This document shows, in pieces, positions 10,992 to 22,464 of a stretch of DNA of 64,000 bases; within the stretch, counting starts at the first letter, position 1; every line of letters starts with the position of its first letter. Source of the DNA: Lasioglossum baleicum. Lineage: Eukaryota; Arthropoda; Insecta; Hymenoptera; Halictidae. The notes beneath the pieces are model-generated. The model was not told the origin of the DNA. It did not search any database and saw only the letters and a list, made by a program, of their open reading frames with translations. The stretch covers positions 248,001 to 312,000 of the forward strand of contig NW_027469188.1 of the NCBI RefSeq assembly GCF_051020765.1. The letters are read 5' to 3'. The position numbers and the translations under genes were made by a program.

Positions 10992-11852
10992 ATGCATTAT
11001 GCGTTATGCGTTATGCGTTATGCGTTGTGCGTTGTGCGTTGTGCGTTGTGCGTTGTTCGTTGTGCGTTGTGCGTTGTGCGTTATGCGTTATGCGTTATGC
11101 GTTATGCGTTATACGTTATGCGTTATGCGTTATGCGTTATGCGTTATGGGTGATGCGTTATGCGTTATGCGTTATGCATTATGCGATATGCGCTACGTGT
11201 TATGCGTTATGGGCTATGCGTTATGCGTTATGCGTTATGCGTTATGCGTTATGACTTTTGCATTATGCGTTATGCGTTATGCGTTATGCGTTATGCGTTA
11301 TGCGTTATGCGTTGTGCGTTGTGCGTTGTGCGTTGTGCGTTGTGCGTTGTGCGTTGTGCGTTGTGCGTTGTGCGTTGTGCGTTGTGCGTTGTGCGTTGTG
11401 CGTTGTGCGTTGTGCGTTATGCGTTATGCGTTATGCGTTATGCGTTATGCGTTATGCGTTATGCGTTATGCGTTATGCGTTATGCGTTATGCGTTATGCG
11501 TTATGCGTTATGCGTTATGCGTTATACGTTATGCGTTATGCGTTGTGCGTTGTGCGTTGTGCGTTGTGCGTTGTGCGTTGTGCGTTGTGCGTTATGCGTT
11601 ATGCGTTATGCGTTATGCGTTATGCGTTATGCGTTATGCGTTATGCGTTATGCGTTATGGGCTATGCGTTATGCGTTATGCGTTGTGCGTTGTGCGTTGT
11701 GCGTTGTGCGTTGTGCGTTGTGCGTTGTGCGTTGTGCGTTGTGCGTTGTGCGTTGTGCGTTGTGCGTTGTGCGTTGTGCGTTATGGGCTATGCGTTATGC
11801 GTTATGCGTTATGACTTTTGCATTATGCGTTATGCGTTAAGCGTTATGCGTT
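10992..11852. repeat. 1-kb HOR, copy 3 (long form, contracted)
   Basis: Matches copy 1, not copy 2, in its second half: G block 11027-11082, ATACGTT 11111, cassette 11146-11264, 15 G (11314-11418), ATACGTT 11524, 7 G (11545-11593), ATGGGCT 11657, 14 G (11685-11782) into ATGGGCT 11783, pair 11811-11824, AAGCGTT 11839. The long G run has 14 units against 28 in copy 1. So the true period is about 2 kb (long plus short form). Confidence 0.86.
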
Positions 11853-12944
11853 ATGGGCTATGCGTTATGCGTTATGCGTTATGCGTTATGCGTTATGCGT
11901 TATGCGTTATGCGTTATGCGTTATGCGTTATGCGTTATGCGTTATGCGTTATGCGTTATGCGTTATGCGTTATGCGTTATGCGTTATGCGTTATGCGTTA
12001 TGCGTTATGCGTTATTCGTTATGCGTTATGCGTTATGCGTTATGCGTTATGCGTTATGCGTTATGCGTTATGACTTTTGCGTTATGCGTTATGCGTTATG
12101 CGTTATGCGTTGTGCGTTGTGCGTTGTGCGTTATGCGTTATGCGTTATGCGTTATGCGTTATGCGTTATGCGTTATGCGTTATGCGTTATGCGTTATGCG
12201 TTATGCGGTATGCGTTATGCGTTATGCGTTATGCGTTATGCGTTATGCGTTATGCGTTATGCGTTATGCGGTATGCGTTATGCGTTATGCGTTATGCGTT
12301 ATGCGTTATGCGTTATGCGTTATGCGTTATGCGTTATGCGTTATGCGTTATGCGTTATGCGTTATGCGTTATGCGTTATGCGTTATGCGTTATGCGTTAT
12401 GCGTTATGCGTTATGCGTTATGCGTTATGCGTTATGCGTTATGCGTTATGCGTTATGCGTTATGCGTTATGACTTTTGCGTTATGCGTTATGCGTTATGC
12501 GTTGTGCGTTATGCGTTATGCGTTATGCGTTATGCGTTATGCGTTATGCGTTATGCGTTATGCGTTATGCGTTATGCGTTATGCGTTATGCGGTATGCGT
12601 TATGCGTTATGCGTTATGCGTTACGCGTTATACGTTATGCGTTATGCGTTATGCGTTATGCGTTATGCGTTATGCGTTATGCGTTATGCGTTATGCGTTA
12701 TGCGTTATGCGTTATGCGTTATGCGTTATGCGTTATGCGTTATGCGTTATGCGTTATGCGTTATGCGTTATGCGTTATGCGTTATGCGTTATGCGTTATG
12801 CGTTATGCGTTATGCGTTATGCGTTATGCGTTATGCGTTATGCGTTATGCGTTATGCGTTATGCGTTATGCGTTATGCGTTATGCGTTATGCGTTATGCG
12901 TTATGGGCTATGCGTTATGCGTTATGCGTTATGCGTTATGACTT
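11853..12944. repeat. A-rich segment with TTGCGTT/ATGCGGT modules
   Basis: ATGGGCT at 11853, ATTCGTT at 12014, ATGACTT plus TTGCGTT at 12070 followed by three G (12112-12132) and ATGCGGT at 12203 and 12266; the same module at 12469 with one G (12504) and ATGCGGT at 12588. ACGCGTT plus ATACGTT at 12623-12636. ATGGGCT at 12903 and ATGACTT at 12938 close it. Confidence 0.85.
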
Positions 12945-14904
12945 TTGCATTATGCGTTATGCGTTAAGCGTTATGCGTTATGCGTTATGCGTTATGCGTT
13001 GTGCGTTATGCGTTATGCGTTGTGCGTTGTGCGTTGTGCGTTGTGCGTTGTGCGTTGTGCGTTGTGCGTTGTGCGTTGTGCGTTGTGCGTTGTGCGTTGT
13101 GCGTTGTGCGTTGTGCGTTGTGCGTTGTGCGTTATGGGCTATGCGTTATGCGTTATGCGTTATGACTTTTGCATTATGCGTTATGCGTTAAGCGTTATGC
13201 GTTATGGGCTATGCGTTATGCGTTATGCGTTATGCGTTATGCGTTATGCGTTATGCGTTATGCGTTATGCGTTATGCGTTATGCGTTATGCGTTATGCGT
13301 TATGCGTTATGCGTTATGCGTTATGCGTTATGCGTTATGCGTTATGACTTTTGCGTTATGCGTTATGCGTTATGCGTTATGCGTTGTGCGTTGTGCGTTG
13401 TGCGTTATGCGTTATGCGTTATGCGTTATGCGTTATGCGTTATGCGTTATGCGTTATGCGTTATGCGTTATGCGTTATGCGTTATGCGGTATGCGTTATG
13501 CGTTATGCGTTATGCGTTATGCGTTATGCGTTATGCGTTATGCGTTATGCGTTATGCGTTATGCGTTATGCGTTATGCGTTATGCGTTATGCGTTATGCG
13601 TTATGCGTTATGCGTTATGCGTTATGCGTTATGCGTTATGCGTTATGCGTTATGCGTTATGCGTTATGACTTTTGCGTTATGCGTTATGCGTTATGCGTT
13701 ATGCGTTGTGCGTTGTGCGTTGTGCGTTATGCGTTATGCGTTATGCGTTATGCGTTATGCGTTATGCGTTATGCGTTATGCGTTATGCGTTATGCGTTAT
13801 GCGGTATGCGTTATGCGTTATGCGTTATGCGTTATGCGTTATGCGTTATGCGTTATGCGTTATGCGTTATGCGTTATGCGTTATGCGTTATGCGGTATGC
13901 GTTATGCGTTATGCGTTACGCGTTACGCGTTATACGTTATGCGTTATGCGTTATGCGTTATGCGTTATGCGTTATGCGTTATGCGTTATGCGTTATGCGG
14001 TATGCGTTATGACTTTTGCGTTATGCGTTATGCGTTGTGCGTTATACGTTGTGCGTTGTGCGTTGTGCGTTGTGCGTTGTGCGTTGTGCGTTGTGCGTTG
14101 TGCGTTGTGCGTTGTGCGTTCTGCGTTATGCGTTATGCGTTATGCGTTATGCGTTATGCGTTATGCGTTATGCGTTATGCGTCGTGCGTCGTGCGTTGTG
14201 CGTTGTGCGTTGTGCGTTGTGCGTTGTGCGTTATGCGTTATGCGTTATGCGTTATGCGTTATGCGTTATGCGTTATGCGTTATGCGTTATGCGTTATGCG
14301 TTATGCGTTATGCGTTATGCGTTATGCGTTATGCGTTATGCGTTATGCGTTATGACTTTTGCGTTATGCGTTATGCGTTATGCGTTATGCGTTATGCGTT
14401 GTGCGTTATGCGTTATGCGTTATGCGTTATGCGTTATGCGTTATGCGTTATGCGTTATGCGTTATGCGTTATGCGTTATGCGTTATGCGGTATGCGTTAT
14501 GCGTTATGCGTTATGCGTTACGCGTTATACGTTATGCGTTATGCGTTATGCGTTATGCGTTATGCGTTATGCGTTATGCGTTATGCGTTATGCGTTATGC
14601 GTTATGCGTTATGCGTTATGCGTTATGCGTTATGCGTTATGCGTTACGCGTTATACGTTATGCGTTATGCGTTATGCGTTATGCGTTATGCGTTATGCGT
14701 TATGCGTTATGCGTTATGCGTTATGCGTTATGCGTTATGCGTTATGCGTTATGCGTTATGCGTTATGCGTTATGCGTTATGCGTTATGCGTTATGCGTTA
14801 TGCGTTATGCGTTATGCGTTATGCGTTATGCGTTATGCGTTATGCGTTATGCGTTATGCGTTATGGGCTATGCGTTATGCGTTATGCGTTATGCGTTATG
14901 ACTT
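12945..14904. repeat. 2-kb HOR, copy 1
   Basis: TTGCATT (12945), AAGCGTT (12966), G, A, A, 16 G (13022-13133) into ATGGGCT (13134), pair (13162-13175), AAGCGTT (13190), ATGGGCT (13204). Then three ATGACTT/TTGCGTT modules (13344, 13666, 14009) with ATGCGGT at 13484, 13799, 13890 and 13995, and the ACGCGTT, ACGCGTT, ATACGTT triplet at 13918-13938. Next 10 G (14051-14120), CTGCGTT, A run, ATGCGTC plus GTGCGTC (14177-14190), G to 14232, a fourth module at 14352, ACGCGTT plus ATACGTT at 14520 and 14646, ATGGGCT at 14863. Confidence 0.85.
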
Positions 14905-16318
14905 TTGCATTATGCGTTATGCGTTAAGCGTTATGCGTTATGCGTTATGCGTTATGCGTTGTGCGTTATGCGTTATGCGTTGTGCGTTGTGCGTTGTGCG
15001 TTGTGCGTTGTGCGTTGTGCGTTGTGCGTTGTGCGTTGTGCGTTGTGCGTTGTGCGTTGTGCGTTGTGCGTTGTGCGTTGTGCGTTGTGCGTTGTGCGTT
15101 GTGCGTTGTGCGTTGTGCGTTGTGCGTTATGGGCTATGCGTTATGCGTTATGCGTTATGACTTTTGCATTATGCGTTATGCGTTAAGCGTTATGCGTTAT
15201 GGGCTATGCGTTATGCGTTATGCGTTATGCGTTATGCGTTATGCGTTATGCGTTATGCGTTATGCGTTATGACTTTTGCGTTATGCGTTATGCGTTATGC
15301 GTTATGCGTTGTGCGTTGTGCGTTGTGCGTTGTGCGTTATGCGTTATGCGTTATGCGTTATGCGTTATGCGTTATGCGTTATGCGTTATGCGTTATGCGT
15401 TATGCGTTATGCGGTATGCGTTATGCGTTATGCGTTATGCGTTATGCGTTATGCGTTGTGCGTTGTGCGTTGTGCGTTGTGCGTTGTTCGTTGTGCGTTG
15501 TGCGTTGTGCGTTATGCGTTATGCGTTATGCGTTATGCGTTACGCGTTACGCGTTATACGTTATGCGTTATGCGTTATGCGTTATGCGTTATGCGTTATA
15601 CGTTATGCGTTATGCGTTATGCGTTATGCATTATGCGTTATGCGTTATGCGTTATGCGTTGTGCGTTATGCGTTATGCGTTATGCGTTATGCGTTATGCG
15701 TTATGCGGTATGCGTTATGCGTTATGCGTTACGCGTTACGCGTTATACGTTATGCGTTATGCGTTATGCGTTATGCGTTGTGCGTTGTTCGTTGTGCGTT
15801 GTGCGTTGTGCGTTATGCGTTATGCGTTATGCGTTATGCGTTACGCGTTACGCGTTATACGTTATGCGTTATGCGTTATGCGTTATGCGTTATGCGTTAT
15901 GCGTTATGCGTTATGCGTTATGCGGTATGCGTTATGCGTTATGCGTTACGCGTTACGCGTTATACGTTATGCGTTATGCGTTATGCGTTATGCGTTATGC
16001 GTTATGCGTTATGCGTTATGCGTTATGCGGTATGCGTTATGACTTTTGCGTTATGCGTTATGCGTTGTGCGTTATACGTTGTGCGTTGTGCGTTGTGCGT
16101 TGTGCGTTGTGCGTTGTGCGTTGTGCGTTGTGCGTTGTGCGTTGTGCGTTGTGCGTTCTGCGTTATGCGTTATGCGTTATGCGTTATGCGTTATGCGTTA
16201 TGCGTTATGCGTTATGCGTTATGCGTCGTGCGTCGTGCGTTGTGCGTTGTGCGTTGTGCGTTGTGCGTTGTGCGTTATGCGTTATGCGTTATGCGTTATG
16301 CGTTATGCGTTATGCGTT
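14905..16318. repeat. 2-kb HOR, copy 2
   Basis: Matches 12945 onward: TTGCATT (14905), AAGCGTT (14926), G, A, A, 21 G (14982-15128) into ATGGGCT, pair 15157-15170, AAGCGTT 15185, ATGGGCT 15199. The end also matches: ATGCGGT 16025, TTGCGTT 16046, G and ATACGTT 16067-16080, 11 G (16081-16157), CTGCGTT, ATGCGTC plus GTGCGTC (16221-16234), G to 16276. The TTGCGTT anchors are 2,030 bp apart. The middle is rearranged by repeated triplets. Confidence 0.85.
15542..15968. repeat. Four ACGCGTT/ACGCGTT/ATACGTT triplets
   Basis: The three-unit group stands at 15542, 15731, 15843 and 15948 (spacings 189, 112 and 105 bp). GTTCGTT-bearing G blocks flank or separate the groups (15458-15513, 15780-15814), with ATGCGGT at 15703 and 15920. 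Elsewhere the full triplet occurs only at 13918, and an ACGCGTT/ATACGTT doublet at 12623, 14520, 14646 and 54098. This is a local amplification of a 100-190-bp module. Confidence 0.87.
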
Positions 16319-16612
16319 ATGCATTATGCGTTATGCGTTATGCGTTATGCGTTGTGCGTTGTGCGTTGTGCGTTGTGCGTTGTTCGTTGTGCGTTGTGCG
16401 TTGTGCGTTATGCGTTATGCGTTATGCGTTATGCGTTATGCGTTATACGTTATGCGTTATGCGTTATGCGTTATGCGTTATGGGTGATGCGTTATGCGTT
16501 ATGCGTTATGCGTTATGCGTTATGCGTTATGCGTTATGCGTTATGCGTTATGCGTTATGCGTTATGCGTTATGCGTTATGCGTTATGCGTTATGCGTTAT
16601 GCGTTATGCGTT
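16319..16612. repeat. Partial 1-kb HOR remnant
   Basis: ATGCATT (16319), G block with GTTCGTT (16354-16409), ATACGTT (16445) and ATGGGTG (16480) match the opening of the 1-kb HOR at 8983, 10012 and 10992. The rest of the cassette is missing: A units follow directly to 16612. Confidence 0.85.
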
Positions 16613-17515
16613 GTGCGTTGTGCGTTGTGCGTTGTGCGTTGTGCGTTGTGCGTTGTGCGTTGTGCGTTGTGCGTTGTTCGTTGTGCGTTGTGCGTTGTGC
16701 GTAATGCGTTATGCGTTATGCGTTATGCGTTATGCGTTATGCGTTATGCGTTATGCGTTATGCGTTATGCGTTATGCGTTATGCGTTATGCGTTATGCGT
16801 TATGCGTTATGCGTTATGCGTTATGCGTTATGGGTGATGCGTTATGCGTTATGCGTTATGCGTTATGCATTATGCGATATGCGCTACGTGTTATGCGTTA
16901 TGGGCTATGCGTTATGCGTTATGCGTTATGCGTTATGACTTTTGCATTATGCGTTATGCGTTATGCGTTATGCGTTGTGCGTTGTGCGTTGTGCGTTGTG
17001 CGTTGTGCGTTGTGCGTTGTGCGTTGTGCGTTGTGCGTTGTGCGTTGTGCGTTGTGCGTTGTGCGTTGTGCGTTGTGCGTTGTGCGTTGTGCGTTGTGCG
17101 TTGTGCGTTGTGCGTCGTGCGTTATGCGTTATGCGTTATGCGTTATGCGTTATGCGTTATGCGTTATGCGTTATGCGTTATGCGTTATGCGTTATGTGTT
17201 ATGCGTTATGCGTTATGCGTTATGCGTTATGACTTTTGCGTTATGCGTTATGCGTTATGCGTTATGCGTTATGCGTTGTGCGTTATGCGTTATGCGTTAT
17301 GCGTTATGCGTTATGCGTTATGCGTTATGCGTTATGCGTTATACCTTATGCGTTATGCGTTATGCGTTATGCGTTATGCGTTATGCGTTATGCGTTATGC
17401 GTTATGCGTTATGCGTTATGCGTTATGCGTTATGCGTTATGCGTTATGCGTTATGCGTTATGCGTTATGCGTTATGCGTTATGCGTTATGCGTTATGCGT
17501 TATGCGTTATGCGTT
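16613..17515. repeat. 910-bp HOR, copy 1
   Basis: 13 G with GTTCGTT (16676) and closing GTGCGTA (16613-16703), A run, core cassette with four leading A (16830-16948), 21 G (16977-17123) with GTGCGTC as the last unit but one, ATGTGTT (17194), ATGACTT plus TTGCGTT (17229-17242), lone G (17278), ATACCTT (17341), A run. Confidence 0.88.
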
Positions 17516-18425
17516 GTGCGTTGTGCGTTGTGCGTTGTGCGTTGTGCGTTGTGCGTTGTGCGTTGTGCGTTGTGCGTTGTGCGTTGTGCGTTGTGCGTTG
17601 TGCGTTGTGCGTTGTGCGTTGTTCGTTGTGCGTTGTGCGTTGTGCGTAATACGTTATGCGTTATGCGTTATGCGTTATGCGTTATGCGTTATGCGTTATG
17701 CGTTATGCGTTATGCGTTATGCGTTATGCGTTATGCGTTATGGGTGATGCGTTATGCGTTATGCGTTATGCGTTATGCATTATGCGATATGCGCTACGTG
17801 TTATGCGTTATGGGCTATGCGTTATGCGTTATGCGTTATGCGTTATGACTTTTGCATTATGCGTTATGCGTTATGCGTTATGCGTTATGCGTTGTGCGTT
17901 GTGCGTTGTGCGTTGTGCGTTGTGCGTTGTGTGTTGTGCGTTGTGCGTTGTGCGTTGTGCGTTGTGCGTTGTGCGTTGTGCGTTGTGCGTTGTGCGTTGT
18001 GCGTTGTGCGTTGTGCGTTGTGCGTTGTGCGTTGTGCGTTGTGCGTTGTGCGTTGTGCGTTGTGCGTTGTGCGTTGTGCGTTGTGCGTCGTGCGTTATGC
18101 GTTATGCGTTATGCGTTATGCGTTATGCGTTATGCGTTATGCGTTATGCGTTATGCGTTATGCGTTATGCGTTATGCGTTATGCGTTATGCGTTATGCGT
18201 TATGCGTTATGCGTTATGCGTTATGCGTTATGCGTTATGCGTTATGCGTTATGCGTTATGCGTTATGCGTTATGCGTTATGCGTTATGCGTTATGCGTTA
18301 TGCGTTATGCGTTATGCGTTATGCGTTATGCGTTATGCGTTATGCGTTATGCGTTATGCGTTATGCGTTATGCGTTATGCGTTATGGGCTATGCGTTATG
18401 CGTTATGCGTTATGCGTTATGACTT
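17516..18425. repeat. 910-bp HOR, copy 2
   Basis: 19 G with GTTCGTT (17621) and closing GTGCGTA (to 17648), ATACGTT (17649), cassette 17740-17858, 29 G (17894-18096) with a GTGTGTT at 17929 and GTGCGTC as the last unit but one, then 41 pure A units to ATGGGCT (18384). The TTGCGTT and ATACCTT part of copy 1 is missing. Both G runs are longer than in copy 1. Confidence 0.88.
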
Positions 18426-19475
18426 TTGCATTATGCGTTATGCGTTAAGCGTTATGCGTTATGCGTTATGCGTTGTGCGTTGTGCGTTGTGCGTTGTGCG
18501 TTGTGCGTTGTGCGTTGTGCGTTGTGCGTTGTGCGTTGTGCGTTGTGCGTTGTGCGTTGTGCGTTATGCGTTATGACTTTTGCATTATGCGTTATGCGTT
18601 ATGCGTTATGCGTTATGCGTTATGCGTTATGCGTTATGCGTTATGCGTTATGCGTTATGGGCTATGCGTTATGCGTTATGCGTTATGCGTAATGACTTTT
18701 GCGTTATGCGTTATGCGGTATGCGTTATGACTTTTGCGTTATGCGTTATGCGTTGTGCGTTGTGCGTTGTGCGTTGTGCGTTGTGCGTTATGCGTTATGC
18801 GTTATGCGTTATGCGTTATGCGTTATGCGTTATGCGTTAAGCGTTATGCGTTATGACTTTTGCATTATGCGTTATGCGTTATGCGATATGCGCTACGTGT
18901 TATGCGTTATGGGCCATGCGTTATGCGTTATGCGTTATGCGTTATGCGTTATGCGTTATGCGTTGTGCGTTGTGCGTTGTGCGTTGTGCGTTGTGCGTTG
19001 TGCGTTGTGCGTTGTGCGTTGTGCGTTGTGCGTTGTGCGTTGTGCGTTGTGCGTTGTGCGTTGTGCGTTGTGCGTTGTGCGTTGTGCGTTGTGCGTTGTG
19101 CGTTGTGCGTTGTGCGTCGTGCGTTGTGCGTCGTGCGTTATGCGTTATGCGTTATGCGTTATGCGTTATGCGTTATGCGTTATGCGTTATGCGTTATGCG
19201 TTATGCGTTATGCGTTATGCGTTATGCGTTATGCGTTATGCGTTATGCGTTATGCGTTATGCGTTATGCGTTATGCGTTATGCGTTATGCGTTATGCGTT
19301 ATGCGTTATGCGTTATGCGTTATGCGTTATGCGTTATGCGTTATGCGTTATGCGTTATGCGTTATGCGTTATGCGTTATGGGCTATGCGTTATGCGTTAT
19401 GCGTTATGCGTAATGACTTTTGCATTATGCGTTATGCGTTAAGCGTTATGCGTTATGCGTTATGCGTTATGCGTT
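18426..19475. repeat. AGGCGTT-family HOR, copy 1, first half
   Basis: TTGCATT (18426), AAGCGTT (18447), 13 G (18475-18565), pair (18573-18586), ATGGGCT (18657), ATGCGTA (18685), ATGACTT/TTGCGTT (18692), ATGCGGT (18713), ATGACTT/TTGCGTT (18727), 5 G, AAGCGTT (18839), pair (18853-18866), headless core ending in the unique ATGGGCC (18881-18915). Then 25 G (18965-19139) with GTGCGTC at 19112 and 19126, a long A run, ATGGGCT (19378), ATGCGTA (19406), pair (19413-19426), AAGCGTT (19441), four A. Confidence 0.86.
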
Positions 19476-19811
19476 GTGCGTTGTGCGTTGTGCGTTGTGC
19501 GTTGTGCGTTGTGCGTTGTGCGTTGTGCGTTGTGCGTTGTGCGTTGTGCGTTGTGCGTTGTGCGTTGTGCGTTGTGCGTTGTGCGTTAGGCGTTAGGCGT
19601 TGTGCGTTGTGCGTTGTGCGTTGTGCGTTGTGCGTTGTGCGTTAGGCGTTGTGCGTTGTGCGTTGTGCGTTGTGCGTAGTGCGTTGTGCGTTGTGCGTTG
19701 TGCGTTGTGCGTTGTGCGTTGTGCGTTGTGCGTTGTGCGTTGTGGGTTGTGCGTTGTGCGTTGTGCGTTTTGCGTTGTGCGTTGTGCGTTGTGCGTTGTG
19801 CGTTGTGCGTT
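19476..19811. repeat. AGGCGTT block, first copy
   Basis: A G-type block with ordered markers: two AGGCGTT (19588, 19595), six G, AGGCGTT (19644), three G, GTGCGTA (19672), nine G, GTGGGTT (19742), three G minus one, TTGCGTT (19770), five G. Related blocks begin at 22045, 22857, 24257, 30921, 33119, 35926, 39706, 40168, 42114, 45866 and 50570. The marker order is conserved and only the G counts between markers change. Each AGGCGTT creates TAG in one + frame. Confidence 0.87.
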
Positions 19812-20483
19812 ATGCGTTATGCGTTATGCGTTATGCGTTAAGCGTTATGCGTTATGACTTTTGCATTATGCGTTATGCGTTATGCGATATGCGCTACGTG
19901 TTAGGCGTTATGGGCTATGCGTTATGCGTTATGCGTTATGCGTTATGCGTTATGCGTTGTGCGTTGTGCGTTGTGCGTTGTGCGTTGTGCGTTGTGCGTT
20001 GTGCGTTGTGCGTTGTGCGTTGTGCGTTGTGCGTTGTGCGTTGTGCGTTGTGCGTTGTGCGTTGTGCGTTGTGCGTTGTGCGTTGTGCGTTATGCGTTAT
20101 GCGTTATGCGTTATGCGTTATGCGTTATGCGTTATGCATTATGCGTTATGCGTTATGCGTTATGCGTTATGCGTTATGCGTTATGCGTTATGCGTTATGC
20201 GTTATGCGTTATGCGTTATGCGTTATGCGTTATGCGTTATGCGTTATGCGTTATGCGTTATGCGTTGTGCGTTGTGCGTTATGCGTTATGCGTTGTGCGT
20301 TGTGCGTTGTGCGTTGTGCGTTATGCGTTATGCGTTATGCGTTATGCGTTATGCGTTATGCGTTGTGCGTTGTGCGTTGTGCGTTGTGCGTTGTGCGTTG
20401 TGCGTTGTGCGTTGTGCGTCGTGCGTTATGCGTTATGCGTTATGCGTTATGCGTTATGCGTTAAGCGTTATGCGTTATGACTT
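19812..20483. repeat. AGG-type core cassette and mixed A/G series
   Basis: AAGCGTT (19840), pair (19854-19867), core ATGCGAT, ATGCGCT, ACGTGTT with AGGCGTT in place of the following A (19882-19909), ATGGGCT (19910). Then 19 G (19959-20091), ATGCATT (20134), A run, the series G, G, A, A, G, G, G, G (20267-20322), six A, 9 G with GTGCGTC as the last unit but one (20365-20427), AAGCGTT (20463), ATGACTT (20477). Confidence 0.85.
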
Positions 20484-21288
20484 TTGCATTATGCGTTATG
20501 CGTTATGCGTTATGCGTTATGCGTTATGCGTTATGCGTTATTCGTTATGCGTTATGACTTTTGCGTTATGCGTTATGCGTTGTGCGTTGTGCGTTGTGCG
20601 TTGTGCGTTGTGCGTTGTGCGTTGTGCGTTGTGCGTTGTTCGTTGTGCGTTGTGCGTTGTGCGTAATGCGTTATGCGTTATGCGTTATGCGTTATGCGTT
20701 ATGCGTTATGCGTTATGCGTTATGCGTTATACGTTATGGGCTATGCGTTATGCGTTATGCGTTATGCGTTATGACTTTTGCATTATGCGTTATGCGTTAA
20801 GCGTTATGCGTTATGCGTTATGCGTTATGCGTTGTGCGTTATGCGTTATGCGTTGTGCGTTGTGCGTTGTGCGTTGTGCGTTATGCGTTATGCGTTATGC
20901 GTTATGCGTTATGCGTTATGCGTTATGCGTTATGCGTTATGCGTTATGTGTTATGCGTTATGCGTTATGCGTTATGCGTTGTGCGTTGTGCGTTGTGCGT
21001 TGTGCGTTGTGCGTTGTGCGTTGTGCGTTGTGCGTTGTGCGTTGTGCGTTGTGGGTTGTGCGTTGTGCGTTGTGCGTTGTGCGTTGTGCGTTGTGCGTTA
21101 TGCGTTATGCGTTATGCGTTATGCGTTAAGCGTTATGCGTTATGACTTTTGCGTTATGCGTTATGCGTTATGCGTTATGCGTTGTGCGTTATACGTTGTG
21201 CGTTGTGCGTTGTGCGTTGTGCGTTGTGCGTTATGCGTTATGCGTTATGCGTTATGCGTTATGCGTTATGCGTTAAGCGTTATACGTT
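20484..21288. repeat. Segment with GTGCGTA- and GTGGGTT-marked G blocks
   Basis: ATTCGTT (20540), ATGACTT plus TTGCGTT (20554), 12 G with GTTCGTT and closing GTGCGTA (20582-20665), ATACGTT plus ATGGGCT (20729-20742), pair (20771-20784), AAGCGTT (20799), series G, A, A, G, G, G, G (20834-20882), ATGTGTT (20946), 17 G with GTGGGTT (20981-21099), AAGCGTT (21128), TTGCGTT (21149), G, ATACGTT, 5 G (21184-21232), AAGCGTT and ATACGTT (21275-21288). Confidence 0.84.
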
Positions 21289-22464
21289 ATGACTTTTGCA
21301 TTATGCGTTATGCGTTATGCGTTATGCGTTATGCGTTATGCGTTATGCGTTATGCGTTATGCGTTATGCGTTATGCGTTATGCGTTATGGGCTATGCGTT
21401 ATGCGTTATGCGTTATGCGTAATGACTTTTGCGTTATGCGTTATGCGGTATGCGTTATGACTTTTGCGTTATGCGTTGTGCGTTGTGCGTTGTGCGTTGT
21501 GCGTTGTGCGTTATGCGTTATGCGTTATGCGTTATGCGTTATGCGTTATGCGTTATGCGTTAAGCGTTATGCGTTATGCGTTATGCGTTGTGCGTTGTGC
21601 GTTGTGCGTTGTGCGTTGTGCGTTGTGCGTTGTGCGTTGTGCGTTGTGCGTTGTGCGTTGTGCGTTGTGCGTTGTGCGTTGTGCGTTGTGCGTTGTGCGT
21701 TGTGCGTTGTGCGTTGTGCGTTGTGCGTTGTGCGTTGTGCGTTGTGCGTCGTGCGTTGTGCGTTGTGCGTCGTGCGTTATGCGTTATGCGTTATGCGTTA
21801 TGCATTATGCGTTATGCGTTATGCGTTATGCGTTATGCGTTATGCGTTATGCGTTATGCGTTATGCGTTATGCGTTATGCGTTATGCGTTATGCGTTATG
21901 CGTTATGCGTTATGCGTTATGGGTTATGCGTTATGCGTTATGCGTTATGGGCTATGCGTTATGCGTTATGCGTTATGCGTAATGACTTTTGCATTATGCG
22001 TTATGCGTTAAGCGTTATGCGTTATGCGTTATGCGTTATGCGTTGTGCGTTGTGCGTTGTGCGTTGTGCGTTGTGCGTTGTGCGTTGTGCGTTGTGCGTT
22101 GTGCGTTGTGCGTTGTGCGTTGTGCGTTGTGCGTTGTGCGTTAGGCGTTAGGCGTTGTGCGTTGTGCGTTGTGCGTTGTGCGTTGTGCGTTGTGCGTTGT
22201 GCGTTGTGCGTTGTGCGTTGTGCGTTAGGCGTTGTGCGTTGTGCGTTGTGCGTTGTGCGTAGTGCGTTGTGCGTTGTGCGTTGTGCGTTGTGCGTTGTGC
22301 GTTGTGCGTTGTGCGTTGTGGGTTGTGCGTTGTGCGTTGTGCGTTTTGCGTTGTGCGTTGTGCGTTGTGCGTTGTGCGTTGTGCGTTATGCGTTATGCGT
22401 TATGCGTTATGCGTTATGCGTTAAGCGTTATGCGTTATGACTTTTGCATTATGCGTTATGCGTT
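21289..22464. repeat. AGGCGTT-family HOR, copy 2
   Basis: Repeats 18573-19881: pair (21289), ATGGGCT (21387), ATGCGTA (21415), ATGACTT/TTGCGTT (21422), ATGCGGT (21443), ATGACTT/TTGCGTT (21457), 5 G, AAGCGTT (21562), then 27 G (21590-21778) with GTGCGTC at 21744 and 21765. The core cassette between AAGCGTT and the G run is missing. ATGGGTT (21919), ATGGGCT (21947), pair (21982-21995), AAGCGTT (22010), AGGCGTT block 22045-22387 (markers 22143, 22150, 22227, 22255, 22318, 22346), AAGCGTT (22423), pair (22437-22450). Confidence 0.85.

Noticed and set aside
19588..19601. Paired AGGCGTT units as a quadruplex or terminator signal
   Set aside because: Only two adjacent Gs per unit and no stem-loop; neither structure is supported.
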